Made by a program: the position numbers and the translations under genes
Notes under the pieces: model-generated
Told to the model about the DNA's origin: nothing
Databases searched by the model: none
The model's input: only the letters and a program-made list of their open reading frames with translations
Origin: an uncultured Verrucomicrobiales bacterium
Lineage (GTDB): Bacteria > Verrucomicrobiota > Verrucomicrobiia > Verrucomicrobiales > DEV007
Reading direction: 5' to 3'
DNA length: 64,000 bases
Assembly (NCBI GenBank): GCA_937891465.1
Contig: CALAHF010000165.1
Span: 1-64,000 of the forward strand
In this document: positions 45,448-53,661 of the stretch, piece after piece
Layout: the number at the start of each line of letters is the position of its first letter
How positions within the stretch are numbered: position 1 is the stretch's first letter

Positions 45448-45639
45448 TTAGTGCTTCCACCTTAATCCGGTAACAACGCCAGTCAAAACGATCCCGATTC
45501 CGACGACCCATTGCGCTGTCTCATTTGGAATGGCAGAACCGATCACGATGGCCAAAATGATGCTTCCCCATAGACAGAAATTGAATCTCCAGTCGGAAAA
45601 CCAGTTGATGATATCGAGGATTGTTTCCAGGAAGTGCAT
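45448..45639 (-). CDS. Small two-helix membrane protein downstream of nuoN
   Basis: A 63-aa protein from ATG 45639. The longer frame upstream runs through nuoN and is a shadow. Two hydrophobic helices (about residues 20-36 and 40-57) are joined by a short loop. It begins MHFLETILDIINWFSDW and ends GLRWKH. It starts 14 bp after the nuoN stop, on the same strand, so it is probably the last gene of the nuo operon. It is unnamed and may be a small accessory protein. Confidence 0.6.
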   Translation of the reverse strand: MHFLETILDIINWFSDWRFNFCLWGSIILAIVIGSAIPNETAQWVVGIGIVLTGVVTGLRWKH

Positions 45640-45653
45640 CGGATGCCTTCGGA

Positions 45654-47162
45654 TTATTTGATCAATCCGAGGATCAAATTCGGAACGATTCCTACTGCGA
45701 AAATAGCGATGATCAGTAGCACCATCACCACTTTTGCAGGCATGGAGACGGGAATTGGGCCGTCGTTTCCTTCGGCAGGAGCGTTCCAGAACATCGATGC
45801 GATGACTTTGAAGTAGTAGTAAAAACCTGCTGCAGCACCAATAACACCGGCAGCAATCAGCCACCCGCACGCGCCGTTTTGGATGGCGAGTTTGAAGACG
45901 AAGAATTTTCCGAAGAATCCTGCGGTGAGCGGAACTCCTGCAAGTGATGCCATGGAAACGAGCAGTGAGAAAGCGAGGAATGGAGAACGTTTCGCCAAAC
46001 CGGCATAGCCTTCGAGAGAGTCGTCTTCCTGCTGGTTGCGGACTGCTGTCATCACGAGGAATGCGAGCAGAGTCATCAGCAAATAAGCGCCGAGGTAAAA
46101 AGCAATGACTCCGATGGAAGTGTCTAAAAGCGGAGGTTCCTTTCCGTCTGCCACCAAAGTAATGGGAGAAGCTAGCGCCATTAGGAGGAAACCTGCGTGG
46201 GCAATCGATGAGTATGCTAGCAAGCGTTTGAAATTGGTCTGAGGAAGCGCTGCGAGGTTTCCGAAAAGCAGGGTCAAGATTGCGAGAACAACAAAGACGG
46301 CTCCGACTTTTTCTGAGAGATCACCACTTCCGAAAAAGCATCCTGAAATTCTGAGCAAGACGATGAAACCGGCGGCTTTTGATGCCACAGAAAGAAAGGC
46401 GGTGATCGGAGTTGGAGCACCTTGATAAACATCGGGAATCCAGTTCTGAAATGGCGCCGCGCCGACTTTAAAACCAAGGGCTACGATGATGAGCGCAAAG
46501 GCAAAGAGAGCTGCCGTCACGTTTACACTGTCTAAAGCGAGCTGCTCTTTGATCCCAGCGAGGTCCATCGTTCCGGTGACACCGAAGAGCCATGTGAAGC
46601 CATAGACGAGAAAACCGGTCGAAAGCGCACCGAGAATCAGGTATTTCACCCCTGCTTCGAGAGAGCCCACGTTTCGACGCATGTAAGCGACGAGGATGTA
46701 AAACGTGATCGTGACTGCTTCGAGTGAAACGAAGATCGAAGCAAGATTGTTTGCCGAAGCCATCCACATAAGGCCGGCACAGGCAAAAACGGGTAGCGTG
46801 AAAAATTCAGAAAGTCCCGATTGAGGGTGAGCTCCGTCTTCGGGCTTCGCGGTGTATTTCAGCAGCACACCACGAAATTCCGCAGACATGATGAGCACGA
46901 TAATCGTTGTGAGAACGGCGATTCCTTTGAAGAAAAGCGAAAATCCTCGTGAGCCTTTCTCTGCATCGTAGAATTTCCAAAAGGGGCTGCCTTCAGTTGA
47001 TTCGGGCCACGAAACTTTGAAAAGCAACAGGAAGACAACTGAGAGAACAAGCACGGCGAACCAGGCGATGTTGCGCTTGTCTTCCAGCTTCACAAACGCA
47101 TCAGCCATCAGCATAACAAGGCCGAGGACGACAACGATGATTTCCAGATAATAAACCGGCAT
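45654..47162 (-). CDS. nuoN: NADH-quinone oxidoreductase subunit N
   Basis: One of the three antiporter-like proton-pumping subunits of complex I, with about 14 transmembrane helices. Conserved segments are VSLEAVTITFYILVAY, the lysine/His-rich channel region GFKVGAAPFQNWIPDVYQGAPTP, and FKRLLAYSSIAHAGFLLM. The length of 502 aa is typical. It is preceded by nuoM across a 61-bp gap with a repeat, and followed by the small membrane protein. Confidence 0.97.
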   Translation of the reverse strand: MPVYYLEIIVVVLGLVMLMADAFVKLEDKRNIAWFAVLVLSVVFLLLFKVSWPESTEGSPFWKFYDAEKGSRGFSLFFKGIAVLTTIIVLIMSAEFRGVLLKYTAKPEDGAHPQSGLSEFFTLPVFACAGLMWMASANNLASIFVSLEAVTITFYILVAYMRRNVGSLEAGVKYLILGALSTGFLVYGFTWLFGVTGTMDLAGIKEQLALDSVNVTAALFAFALIIVALGFKVGAAPFQNWIPDVYQGAPTPITAFLSVASKAAGFIVLLRISGCFFGSGDLSEKVGAVFVVLAILTLLFGNLAALPQTNFKRLLAYSSIAHAGFLLMALASPITLVADGKEPPLLDTSIGVIAFYLGAYLLMTLLAFLVMTAVRNQQEDDSLEGYAGLAKRSPFLAFSLLVSMASLAGVPLTAGFFGKFFVFKLAIQNGACGWLIAAGVIGAAAGFYYYFKVIASMFWNAPAEGNDGPIPVSMPAKVVMVLLIIAIFAVGIVPNLILGLIK

Positions 47163-47175
47163 TACAAAAAGTGAG

Positions 47176-47225
47176 TTCGATGAATCAACAGAGTTGGTTC
47201 TTTTCGGTCGAAATAGAGTTCAATC
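47176..47225. repeat. Direct-type copies of the dispersed repeat between nuoM and nuoN
   Basis: TTCGATGAATCAACAGAGTTGGTTC (47176-47200; shown here as boxes AACAG and AGTTGG) is followed by AAATAGAGTTCAATC (47211-47225). AGAGT boxes are in the same orientation. It fills most of the 61-bp intergenic gap, and its end overlaps the nuoM stop region. It is similar to the copy before hemX. Confidence 0.6.
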
Positions 47226-48735
47226 AGCTCCCAATCAAGGTAAGACTTTCAAGGGCTGGGCGGAGGTATTTCAAAAGGATTTCAGGATAGAAGCCAACGA
47301 GCATTAGTGAGACTATTAGCAGCAATGCCGGAACGCGCTCGTTCCATGACATGTCTTTCGGTGTCTCTGTCGTTGTCAGTGGGCCCTTAAAGATTTTACG
47401 GAATGCGCGGAGCATATAGACCGCTGAGATGACAACACCCCAGAGCGAAATGATCGCGGCCCACTGAAGGAAGCTGAGCGGTGCATTTGCTTCCATTGGT
47501 TGAAAAGCACCGAAGAAGATCATCACTTCCGCTGCGAAGTTGGCAAATCCGGGAAGACCAATCGAGGCGAATGCAGCAAAGCCAAAAAGAAGGCCTAGCT
47601 TGGGAACGAGTTTGCCGAGACCGCCACCGAGCTTGTCGAATTCCAATGAACCGAAACGCTCACGAAGCGAACCGGCGAGGGCAAAAAGAAGAGCAATTGA
47701 AACACCGTGAGCAAACATCAAAAGCACCGCGCCGGAAATTCCGATGGTGCCTCCGGCTACAACGCCGAGGAAAACGTAACCCATGTGCATGACCGATGAC
47801 ATGCCGATCATCCGATCGAGTCGCTTCTGGGCAATCGTAACCAGACCGAGGATGATGATATTCCCCAAAAGGAGGACGAGCACCAGATTCATCCATTTTT
47901 CAGCACCTGCAGGAAGCATTGGGCCCGCGATCCGAATCAATCCGTAGAGGCCGAACTTTTTCAATACACCCGCATGGAGCATCGAGATGGGAGTCGGGGC
48001 GTCTGCATAGGCGTCTGGTGCCCAGCTATGAAACGGGAACAGCGAAACGAGAACTCCGAAACCAACGAGAAGCAGCAAGTAGATCCAGCTTTGAGTCGCC
48101 TCAGGGATCATTGTTTCACTGTCCTGCGCCCGGACGATCATTTCAGCGATCGAGAACGTGTCGTTCTGTCCGATATTCACGAAAAGTGCGATGAGACCGG
48201 CGAGTAAAATCAGTGAGCCAACGCCAAGGTAAATCGTGATGGTCCAAGCAGTGCGCTTCCGGTTCTTGCCGTGGCCATACATTCCGATCATTAAAAACGT
48301 CGGGATGAGCGCAAGCTCGTGGAAAGCGTAAAGGAAGAACAAATCCGTTGAGAGGAAAGCTCCGAGCGCTCCTGCAGCAATGAGAAGCGAGCTGATGTAA
48401 TACAGCTTCGGACTTCCTTTGATCTTGCTTTCCGCCGGGCTCGCCCAAACTGCGGCGAGTGTCACGATAACGGTTAGCAGCATCAAAATAAGGCTCATTC
48501 CATCGACGCCAAAAGCTAACGCGAGCTTGGGGCTTTCCAGCAACACGCGGGATGACTCCAATTGGAAGACGGCTCCACCTTCGATGTTCACGTTGTAGGA
48601 TTTGGCGGCCACCAAGCCGATGCCCAAATTAATAATTGCAGCCCCGATAGCTGTGAAGCGCGCAGGCGCACCGAACCCGATCGCCAGAGCGGCGAGGATT
48701 GGGAGAAAAACGAGGATTTCGAGAGAGCTCGGCAT
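47224..48735 (-). CDS. nuoM: NADH-quinone oxidoreductase subunit M
   Basis: Antiporter-like subunit of complex I with about 14 transmembrane helices. Conserved segments are FYAFHELALIPTFLMIGMYG-like LFFLYAFHELALIPTFLMIG, PFHSWAPDAYADAPTPISML and LDRMIGMSSVMHMGYVFLG. The length is 503 aa. It lies 20 bp downstream of nuoL on the same strand. Confidence 0.97.
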   Translation of the reverse strand: MPSSLEILVFLPILAALAIGFGAPARFTAIGAAIINLGIGLVAAKSYNVNIEGGAVFQLESSRVLLESPKLALAFGVDGMSLILMLLTVIVTLAAVWASPAESKIKGSPKLYYISSLLIAAGALGAFLSTDLFFLYAFHELALIPTFLMIGMYGHGKNRKRTAWTITIYLGVGSLILLAGLIALFVNIGQNDTFSIAEMIVRAQDSETMIPEATQSWIYLLLLVGFGVLVSLFPFHSWAPDAYADAPTPISMLHAGVLKKFGLYGLIRIAGPMLPAGAEKWMNLVLVLLLGNIIILGLVTIAQKRLDRMIGMSSVMHMGYVFLGVVAGGTIGISGAVLLMFAHGVSIALLFALAGSLRERFGSLEFDKLGGGLGKLVPKLGLLFGFAAFASIGLPGFANFAAEVMIFFGAFQPMEANAPLSFLQWAAIISLWGVVISAVYMLRAFRKIFKGPLTTTETPKDMSWNERVPALLLIVSLMLVGFYPEILLKYLRPALESLTLIGS

Positions 48736-48755
48736 TTTCGCAGACTAAAGTGTAT

Positions 48756-50573
48756 TTAAAAAAGGAGGAACCAAATGAGAGCGACGACGCCTGCCCCGAA
48801 GAGGAAGGTGTAGCCTTGTAAATTACCGACTTGGAACAAACGGAAGAATGAACCGGCTGTAAAAGCGGTCATCGCGGGAAAGCGAGCAACGACTGGATCG
48901 ATGACGAAACGGTCGATAAAATCAAGCAGGCCAGCGATCGCATCCTGGAAAATAGCGATGAGACCGTTGTAGATTTCGTCGATGTAAAATTTATTCGCGA
49001 AAAGTGGAATGTTGATCCGTTCCTTTTCGCGACCTTTGTAAATCCAGATCGCCAAGCCAACACCGGCAATCAAGCCAAACAGTGACCACCCGAAGGTCGG
49101 ATCGATTTCAGGAGCATGAGCGTATCCTTTGGCTTGAAGAAACTTTGCAATCGGCTTGTAGGCGGAAAAGAGTGCCAACACAGCCAGAATTACCAGCGGC
49201 ACAAACATGATTTGCGGCACTTCTTTGGCGTGATCAGCATTTTCAGTTCGAGACTTCCCGAGGAAAGTCACGATGAAGAGGCGAGTCATGTAAAATGGAG
49301 TCAAGAACGCCACGATTAAACCGATAACCCAAGGAAAGTCGTGACCAGCTGCGTGAGCGGCGTGGAGAATGCCTTCTTTACTGAAAAATCCGCTGGTTCC
49401 GGGAACAGCGATCAAGGCCGCAGTTCCGATTGCAAAAGTCCAGAACGTGAATGGCATTTTTTTGCGAAGACCACCCATCTTCCAGATATTCTGTTCGTGA
49501 TGGCAGCCAAAAATTATGGCACCCGCCCCGAGGAAAAGCAGGGCCTTGAAGAAAGCGTGAGTGTAAAGATGGAACATTCCAGCATCAGCACCTTGACCGG
49601 CAATACCTTGCGCCATGACCATGTAACCAAGCTGAGAAAGCGTTGAATAAGCTAGAATCCGCTTGATGTCGTTTTGTTGAAGCGCCATCAATGCAGCAAC
49701 CAGAGCGGTGATCGCCCCTGTCCAGAGTATGACCGTCGCCGCCAGTTCGGATGCGCCGATCAAAGCTGATACCCGCGCTAACATGAAAACACCAGCCGCA
49801 ACCATTGTCGCCGCGTGGATCAAGGCCGAAACTGGAGTCGGGCCTTCCATTGCATCAGGAAGCCAAACATGGAGTGGCACCTGAGCTGATTTGCCGATTG
49901 CGCCGCAGAAAATGGCGATAATTGCGATATCGAAGAGCGGTGACTTCGCTGCGTTTGCAACAATCTCCGGGGTGAATTTTGCAAACTCGATTTGTTTCGT
50001 CAACACCCACACCAACAAGATGCCGATCATAAATCCGAAATCACCAATTCGATTAGTGAGGAAAGCCTTTTTCGCGGCGTCAGCGGCAGAATCCTTGTTA
50101 TACCAGTGGCCGATCAGAATGTAGGAGCTGACTCCGACCAATTCCCAGAAGATGAACATCATCACCAAATTATCCGCGAGGACGATTCCTGTCATGGAGA
50201 ACATGAAAATCGAAAGCCCGGCAAAGTATCGCGCTTTACCGTCGTCGTCCTTCATGTAACCGAGTGAGAAAATGTGAACCAGCGTGCCGATAAAGGTCAC
50301 GATGAACATCATGCCTTTCGCGAGAGGGTCTTTGTCACCGCCGACGAGAAGGCCAATGTTGACCTTAAATTCGAAAATCGAAATCCATGTAACCGGAACA
50401 GCTTTGCCCGTTGCACTGAAAAGCAAAATGCTGCAAACCAGCGTGATCAACACCGATCCAGTCGAAAGCAAGGCGCTGAGTCCCGGCATTTTTTTCAGGC
50501 CGAATAGGATCGAGGCCGCCACTAAAAGAGGCAGCAGCAAAATGATCCAGGCGAGAGTGTTTACGTCGTGCAT
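48756..50573 (-). CDS. nuoL: NADH-quinone oxidoreductase subunit L
   Basis: The largest antiporter-like subunit (605 aa), with the long lateral helix at the C-terminus. Conserved segments are FWELVGVSSYILIGHWY, KSAQVPLHVWLPDAMEGPTPVSALIHAATMV and LAYSTLSQLGYMVMAQG. It is 12 bp after nuoK. Confidence 0.97.
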   Translation of the reverse strand: MHDVNTLAWIILLLPLLVAASILFGLKKMPGLSALLSTGSVLITLVCSILLFSATGKAVPVTWISIFEFKVNIGLLVGGDKDPLAKGMMFIVTFIGTLVHIFSLGYMKDDDGKARYFAGLSIFMFSMTGIVLADNLVMMFIFWELVGVSSYILIGHWYNKDSAADAAKKAFLTNRIGDFGFMIGILLVWVLTKQIEFAKFTPEIVANAAKSPLFDIAIIAIFCGAIGKSAQVPLHVWLPDAMEGPTPVSALIHAATMVAAGVFMLARVSALIGASELAATVILWTGAITALVAALMALQQNDIKRILAYSTLSQLGYMVMAQGIAGQGADAGMFHLYTHAFFKALLFLGAGAIIFGCHHEQNIWKMGGLRKKMPFTFWTFAIGTAALIAVPGTSGFFSKEGILHAAHAAGHDFPWVIGLIVAFLTPFYMTRLFIVTFLGKSRTENADHAKEVPQIMFVPLVILAVLALFSAYKPIAKFLQAKGYAHAPEIDPTFGWSLFGLIAGVGLAIWIYKGREKERINIPLFANKFYIDEIYNGLIAIFQDAIAGLLDFIDRFVIDPVVARFPAMTAFTAGSFFRLFQVGNLQGYTFLFGAGVVALIWFLLF

Positions 50574-50585
50574 TCTAAAAAATGA

Positions 50586-50912
50586 TTATCCTTTCATCGA
50601 AGTGACGTCAGAAACGTCGGTGGTTTCGCGGGAGCGGAAAAGTGCCACAATGATTGCGAGGCCAACGGCAACCTCAGCGGCAGCCACGGTGATGATAAAA
50701 AAGAGAAGGACTTGTCCGTCGTAGTTAGGGACGCCATCAGTGGTGTTGAAGCGTGAAAACGCAACCAATGAAAGGTTCGCAGCACTGAGCATCAGCTCGA
50801 GGCACATGAAAATCACGATCAGATTGCGACGAAGTAAAACGCCAGCAAGACCGATTGCGAAAAGCAGTCCGCTTACAAAAAGGAAATGGTTGAGTGTCAG
50901 TTCAGTTTCCAT
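50586..50912 (-). CDS. nuoK: NADH-quinone oxidoreductase subunit K
   Basis: Three transmembrane helices in 108 aa, with [41 protein letters not shown] carrying the conserved Glu (ELMLSA) of the membrane proton path. It lies 6 bp after nuoJ and 12 bp before nuoL. Confidence 0.96.
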   Translation of the reverse strand: METELTLNHFLFVSGLLFAIGLAGVLLRRNLIVIFMCLELMLSAANLSLVAFSRFNTTDGVPNYDGQVLLFFIITVAAAEVAVGLAIIVALFRSRETTDVSDVTSMKG

Positions 50913-50918
50913 CGTTGA

Positions 50919-51419
50919 TTACTTCAACTCCTTTCTACTCAAAAGAATGACGCCGACCGTGGCAACCAGCAGAAGCACCCCGATAATTTGAATCGGGAAC
51001 CAGTAGGTCGAGAATAACAGCTCACCAATTTCGTGAACATCGCTTTTGCCGCCTTCCGCCAGAGCTGGAATCGTTTCGTTACCGATTTTTGACTCCATCA
51101 AAACCTTCACAAGCGCTCCGGTGAATCCGCCGACAACCAGAACGGCTCCGACAATCGCACCAAATTTAAACGTTTTTCCTTCCTCTTCCTTTACATCCAT
51201 CAGCATGATGATGAACAGGAAAAGCACCATGATGGCTCCGGCGTAGACGAGGATTTGAAGAATGCCGACGAGATAAGCGTCGAGCTGAATGAAGATCGCT
51301 GCCAATCCGAGGAAAGACAAAATCATCGCAAATGCGGACGAAACCGGGTTCTTATAAACCACGACGCCGATCCCACCGATCACTGCAATTGCTGCAAATA
51401 TGTAAAACAAGAATGTCAT
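50919..51419 (-). CDS. nuoJ: NADH-quinone oxidoreductase subunit J
   Basis: Five-helix membrane subunit of 166 aa. Motifs are VYKNPVSSAFAMILSFLGLAAIFIQLDAYLVGILQILVYAGAIMVLFLFIIMLMDV, which match the conserved GxxxYAGA segment. In the normal operon nuoI precedes it. Here an IVP-family gene and repeats lie in between (84 bp from the IVP stop). Confidence 0.95.
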   Translation of the reverse strand: MTFLFYIFAAIAVIGGIGVVVYKNPVSSAFAMILSFLGLAAIFIQLDAYLVGILQILVYAGAIMVLFLFIIMLMDVKEEEGKTFKFGAIVGAVLVVGGFTGALVKVLMESKIGNETIPALAEGGKSDVHEIGELLFSTYWFPIQIIGVLLLVATVGVILLSRKELK

Positions 51420-51429
51420 TTGGGGAAGA

Positions 51430-51463
51430 AGGAGCTAGAAGCTGGAAGCTACGAGCTGGAATT
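51430..51463. repeat. Left arm of a 34-bp inverted repeat flanking the IVP gene
   Basis: AGGAGCTAGAAGCTGGAAGC with AGCTGGAATT at its inner end. Its reverse complement is found at 51825-51858 with 29 of 34 positions identical. It sits 10 bp before the nuoJ start codon. Confidence 0.75.
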
Positions 51464-51502
51464 CCGGATTGCGTTTGCGTAAGAAGTTAAAAGCCGCCCA
51501 AC

Positions 51503-51814
51503 TTATGAGGCCTGTTCTAGAATCGGATTTGTATCGGCGTAATTTAGGTCTCGCGCAAGAATGAGTTGGTATCGAACTTCTTCCAAAGAAGCCTGAGAAT
51601 AGTTGAAAAATTTGAGTTTGTCCGGCTTTCCACGGCGATGAAAGCCTTCCGCAATGTTTGAAGGAATTGAAACTGCAGCTCTCCTGATCTGAGATGTCAG
51701 TCCGTATGCTTCCTCTTTTGGAAACTGTTTCGAGATTCCGTAAACTGATAAAACAAACTGGTGTGCTTTTTGCCATACAATTAAATCTTCAAAGCTCTTT
51801 GCGGGATCAGACAT
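51503..51814 (-). CDS. Four-helix-bundle protein (23S rRNA IVP / Avd-like family)
   Basis: The 103-aa product matches the four-helix-bundle family best known from intervening sequences in 23S rRNA genes and from Avd of diversity-generating retroelements. Features are FEDLIVWQKAHQFVLSVYG, LTSQIRRAAVSIPSNIAEGF and KFFNYSQASLEEVRYQLILA. The family has no known enzymatic role and often binds nucleic acid or oligomerises. Here the gene is inside the nuo operon between nuoI and nuoJ, flanked by a 34-bp inverted repeat. No retroelement or 23S rRNA gene is in the window. Confidence 0.88.
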   Translation of the reverse strand: MSDPAKSFEDLIVWQKAHQFVLSVYGISKQFPKEEAYGLTSQIRRAAVSIPSNIAEGFHRRGKPDKLKFFNYSQASLEEVRYQLILARDLNYADTNPILEQAS

Positions 51815-51824
51815 TTCATCAAAA

Positions 51825-51858
51825 AATTCCAGCTACTAGCTCCAAGCTTCTAACTCCT
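51825..51858. repeat. Right arm of the inverted repeat flanking the IVP gene
   Basis: Reverse complement begins AGGAGTTAGAAGC. The outer end touches the nuoI stop codon (TAG at 51857-51859). Together with the left arm it brackets 361 bp that hold exactly one complete gene. Confidence 0.75.
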
Positions 51859-52387
51859 ACTTAAGGTCATTCCACTTGTTAACGAGTCCGTCGCGGACGC
51901 CGCCGATTTCGTAAAGCCGTTTTTTGTCATGGACCATCTCTTCGCGGCTTTCACCAGTGATGGAATAGTCCTGACGAAGGTAGATTGCCTGCTCCGGGCA
52001 GACCTCTTCACAAAGCCCGCAGTAAATGCAGCGGATCATATCGATTTCAAATTTCTTAGGTCGCTTCTCAACCTTTGCCCACTTGTCATCACTTGGAATT
52101 TCTTCCGGAATGATTGTAATGGCACGTGGCGGGCAGATAAACTCACAGAGCTGACATGCCACGCAGCGTTCGCGGTTTTGAACATCCGTGACGAGAGCGG
52201 GGGCTCCCCGATAATATTCAGGAAGATGGTCATCCCAACGCTCCTCTGGATACTGCATCGCATGATCGCCTTTACCGCGAAAATTCTTGATGAAGTGAGC
52301 CAGCGTAATGCGCATGCCACCGAACAAGGCTGGGAGATACAAGTGCTCCCACCATTTGAGTTTTGGACGTTTTACGACGATGGCCAT
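51857..52387 (-). CDS. nuoI: NADH-quinone oxidoreductase subunit I
   Basis: Peripheral subunit carrying two [4Fe-4S] clusters (N6a, N6b). Ligand cysteines are C75, C78, C81, C85 and C120, C123, C126, C130 in CVACQLCEFICPP and CIYCGLCEEVCPE. The length of 176 aa is normal. Its stop codon falls at the edge of the inverted repeat arm. Confidence 0.97.
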   Translation of the reverse strand: MAIVVKRPKLKWWEHLYLPALFGGMRITLAHFIKNFRGKGDHAMQYPEERWDDHLPEYYRGAPALVTDVQNRERCVACQLCEFICPPRAITIIPEEIPSDDKWAKVEKRPKKFEIDMIRCIYCGLCEEVCPEQAIYLRQDYSITGESREEMVHDKKRLYEIGGVRDGLVNKWNDLK

Positions 52388-52401
52388 TTAAAAAAGAATC
52401 T

Positions 52402-52429
52402 AGGAGTTAGAAGCTGGAAGCTTGAATCC
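52402..52429. repeat. Third copy of the IVP-associated repeat, at the nuoH stop
   Basis: AGGAGTTAGAAGCTGGAAGC TTGAATCC, almost identical to the left arm, lies in the same orientation as the left arm, 943 bp away, between nuoI and nuoH. The nuoH stop codon (TAA, 52407-52409) and the last codons are inside it. Confidence 0.7.
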
Positions 52430-53645
52430 GAAAAGTTGAGGTTTCACGAACCAATAGGGTTGGTTCATCGAACATACCCTGTTCGATCGAGGAAACTTGT
52501 GCTGCGGGAGTCGGCTCGGCAGGAGCCTCTGTCTCTTCCTTATTCAGTGGACCGGTAACGAGCCACAAAATGAGAGCTGTGATAACGATGTTCGCGAGAG
52601 CGATCTCGAAGAAGAAAACCCAACCAAGACGCATGAGTTGATCGTAGCGGAAACGAGGAAGAGTCCAGCGAACTACGATGAAGAAAAGAATGAACACGAC
52701 CACCTTTGCGAGAAATACGCCGATGTGAACGAGGCCGTGCCAGAATGGAACGTCGGAGCCCGCTGCGTGAGTTAGCCAGCCAAATGGCAAGCTCCATCCA
52801 CCGAGGAAAAGCGTTACCGCGAGTCCCGAACCGATGATCATCGCTGCGTATTCTCCGAGGAAGAAAAGCGCGAACTTCATCGAGCTATACTCAGTGTGAT
52901 AGCCCGCAACCAGCTCGGTTTCACATTCAGGAAGGTCGAATGGAAGACGGTTGGTTTCAGCGAACATTGAGGTCACAAAGACGATGAACGAGATGAAAAC
53001 AGGAATGACCAGCAGCCAGTTCCAGTTTTGCAAGCTTTCGCCCCACAGTGGAAGTAATGCCCAGCCGTTTTCTGCCTGATACTGGACGATTTTTCCCAAG
53101 TTCAGGTGACCGTAAATCATGAACAGTGGGATTACGGAAAGACCGAGGCTGATTTCGTAGGAAATCATCTGGCTGGTCGCTCGGACGCCACCTAGGAAAG
53201 GGTATTTCGAGTTCGAAGCCCACCCGGCGAGAACGATTCCGTAAACCGAAAGAGATGCGATCGCGAAAACAAAGAGCGGACCCACGTCGAGGTCGGCGAT
53301 CACCATTTTTTCACCAAACAAAGTCGAGCCAAACGGAAGCACTGCGCACGTCATCAGCGCGGGAACCATCGTCAGCGCTGGTGCGAGCCAGTAATACCCA
53401 GTGCGGACATGTTTTGGAGTGAAGTCTTCTTTAAGAATGAACTTCAAACCATCAGCAATTGGCTGGAGCAAACCTGCCCAACCGACACGGTTTGGACCGA
53501 TTCGATCCTGAATTAAAGCCGAAACGCGACGCTCAGCCCATACGGAGTAGGCCACCATCGGAAGGATTGTCAGGAATACCAAACCGATGATCTTCGCGGT
53601 AGAAATACCTAGAGAAACAAGATCGATGGCTGCGAGGTTCAACAT
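52407..53645 (-). CDS. nuoH: NADH-quinone oxidoreductase subunit H
   Basis: Membrane subunit at the quinone site, with about eight helices (412 aa). Signature RVSALIQDRIGPNRVGWAGLLQPIADGLKF and the acidic loop FAETNRLPFDLPECETELVAGYHTEY. The C-terminal about 30 residues are unusual: VSSIEQGMFDEPTLLVRET is encoded by dispersed-repeat copy 6 and the final STFRIQASSF by the IVP-associated repeat. They extend past the normal membrane core. Confidence 0.95.
   Translation of the reverse strand: MLNLAAIDLVSLGISTAKIIGLVFLTILPMVAYSVWAERRVSALIQDRIGPNRVGWAGLLQPIADGLKFILKEDFTPKHVRTGYYWLAPALTMVPALMTCAVLPFGSTLFGEKMVIADLDVGPLFVFAIASLSVYGIVLAGWASNSKYPFLGGVRATSQMISYEISLGLSVIPLFMIYGHLNLGKIVQYQAENGWALLPLWGESLQNWNWLLVIPVFISFIVFVTSMFAETNRLPFDLPECETELVAGYHTEYSSMKFALFFLGEYAAMIIGSGLAVTLFLGGWSLPFGWLTHAAGSDVPFWHGLVHIGVFLAKVVVFILFFIVVRWTLPRFRYDQLMRLGWVFFFEIALANIVITALILWLVTGPLNKEETEAPAEPTPAAQVSSIEQGMFDEPTLLVRETSTFRIQASSF
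52441..52496. repeat. Dispersed palindromic repeat, copy 6, inside nuoH
   Basis: From GTTTCACGAACC to GATCGAGGAAAC. AGGGT (52456-52460) and ACCCT (52476-52480) are 15 nt apart. It is wholly in the coding sequence of the NuoH C-terminus, in frame without a stop. Confidence 0.85.
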
Positions 53646-53661
53646 GAGATTCGTTTAATAA

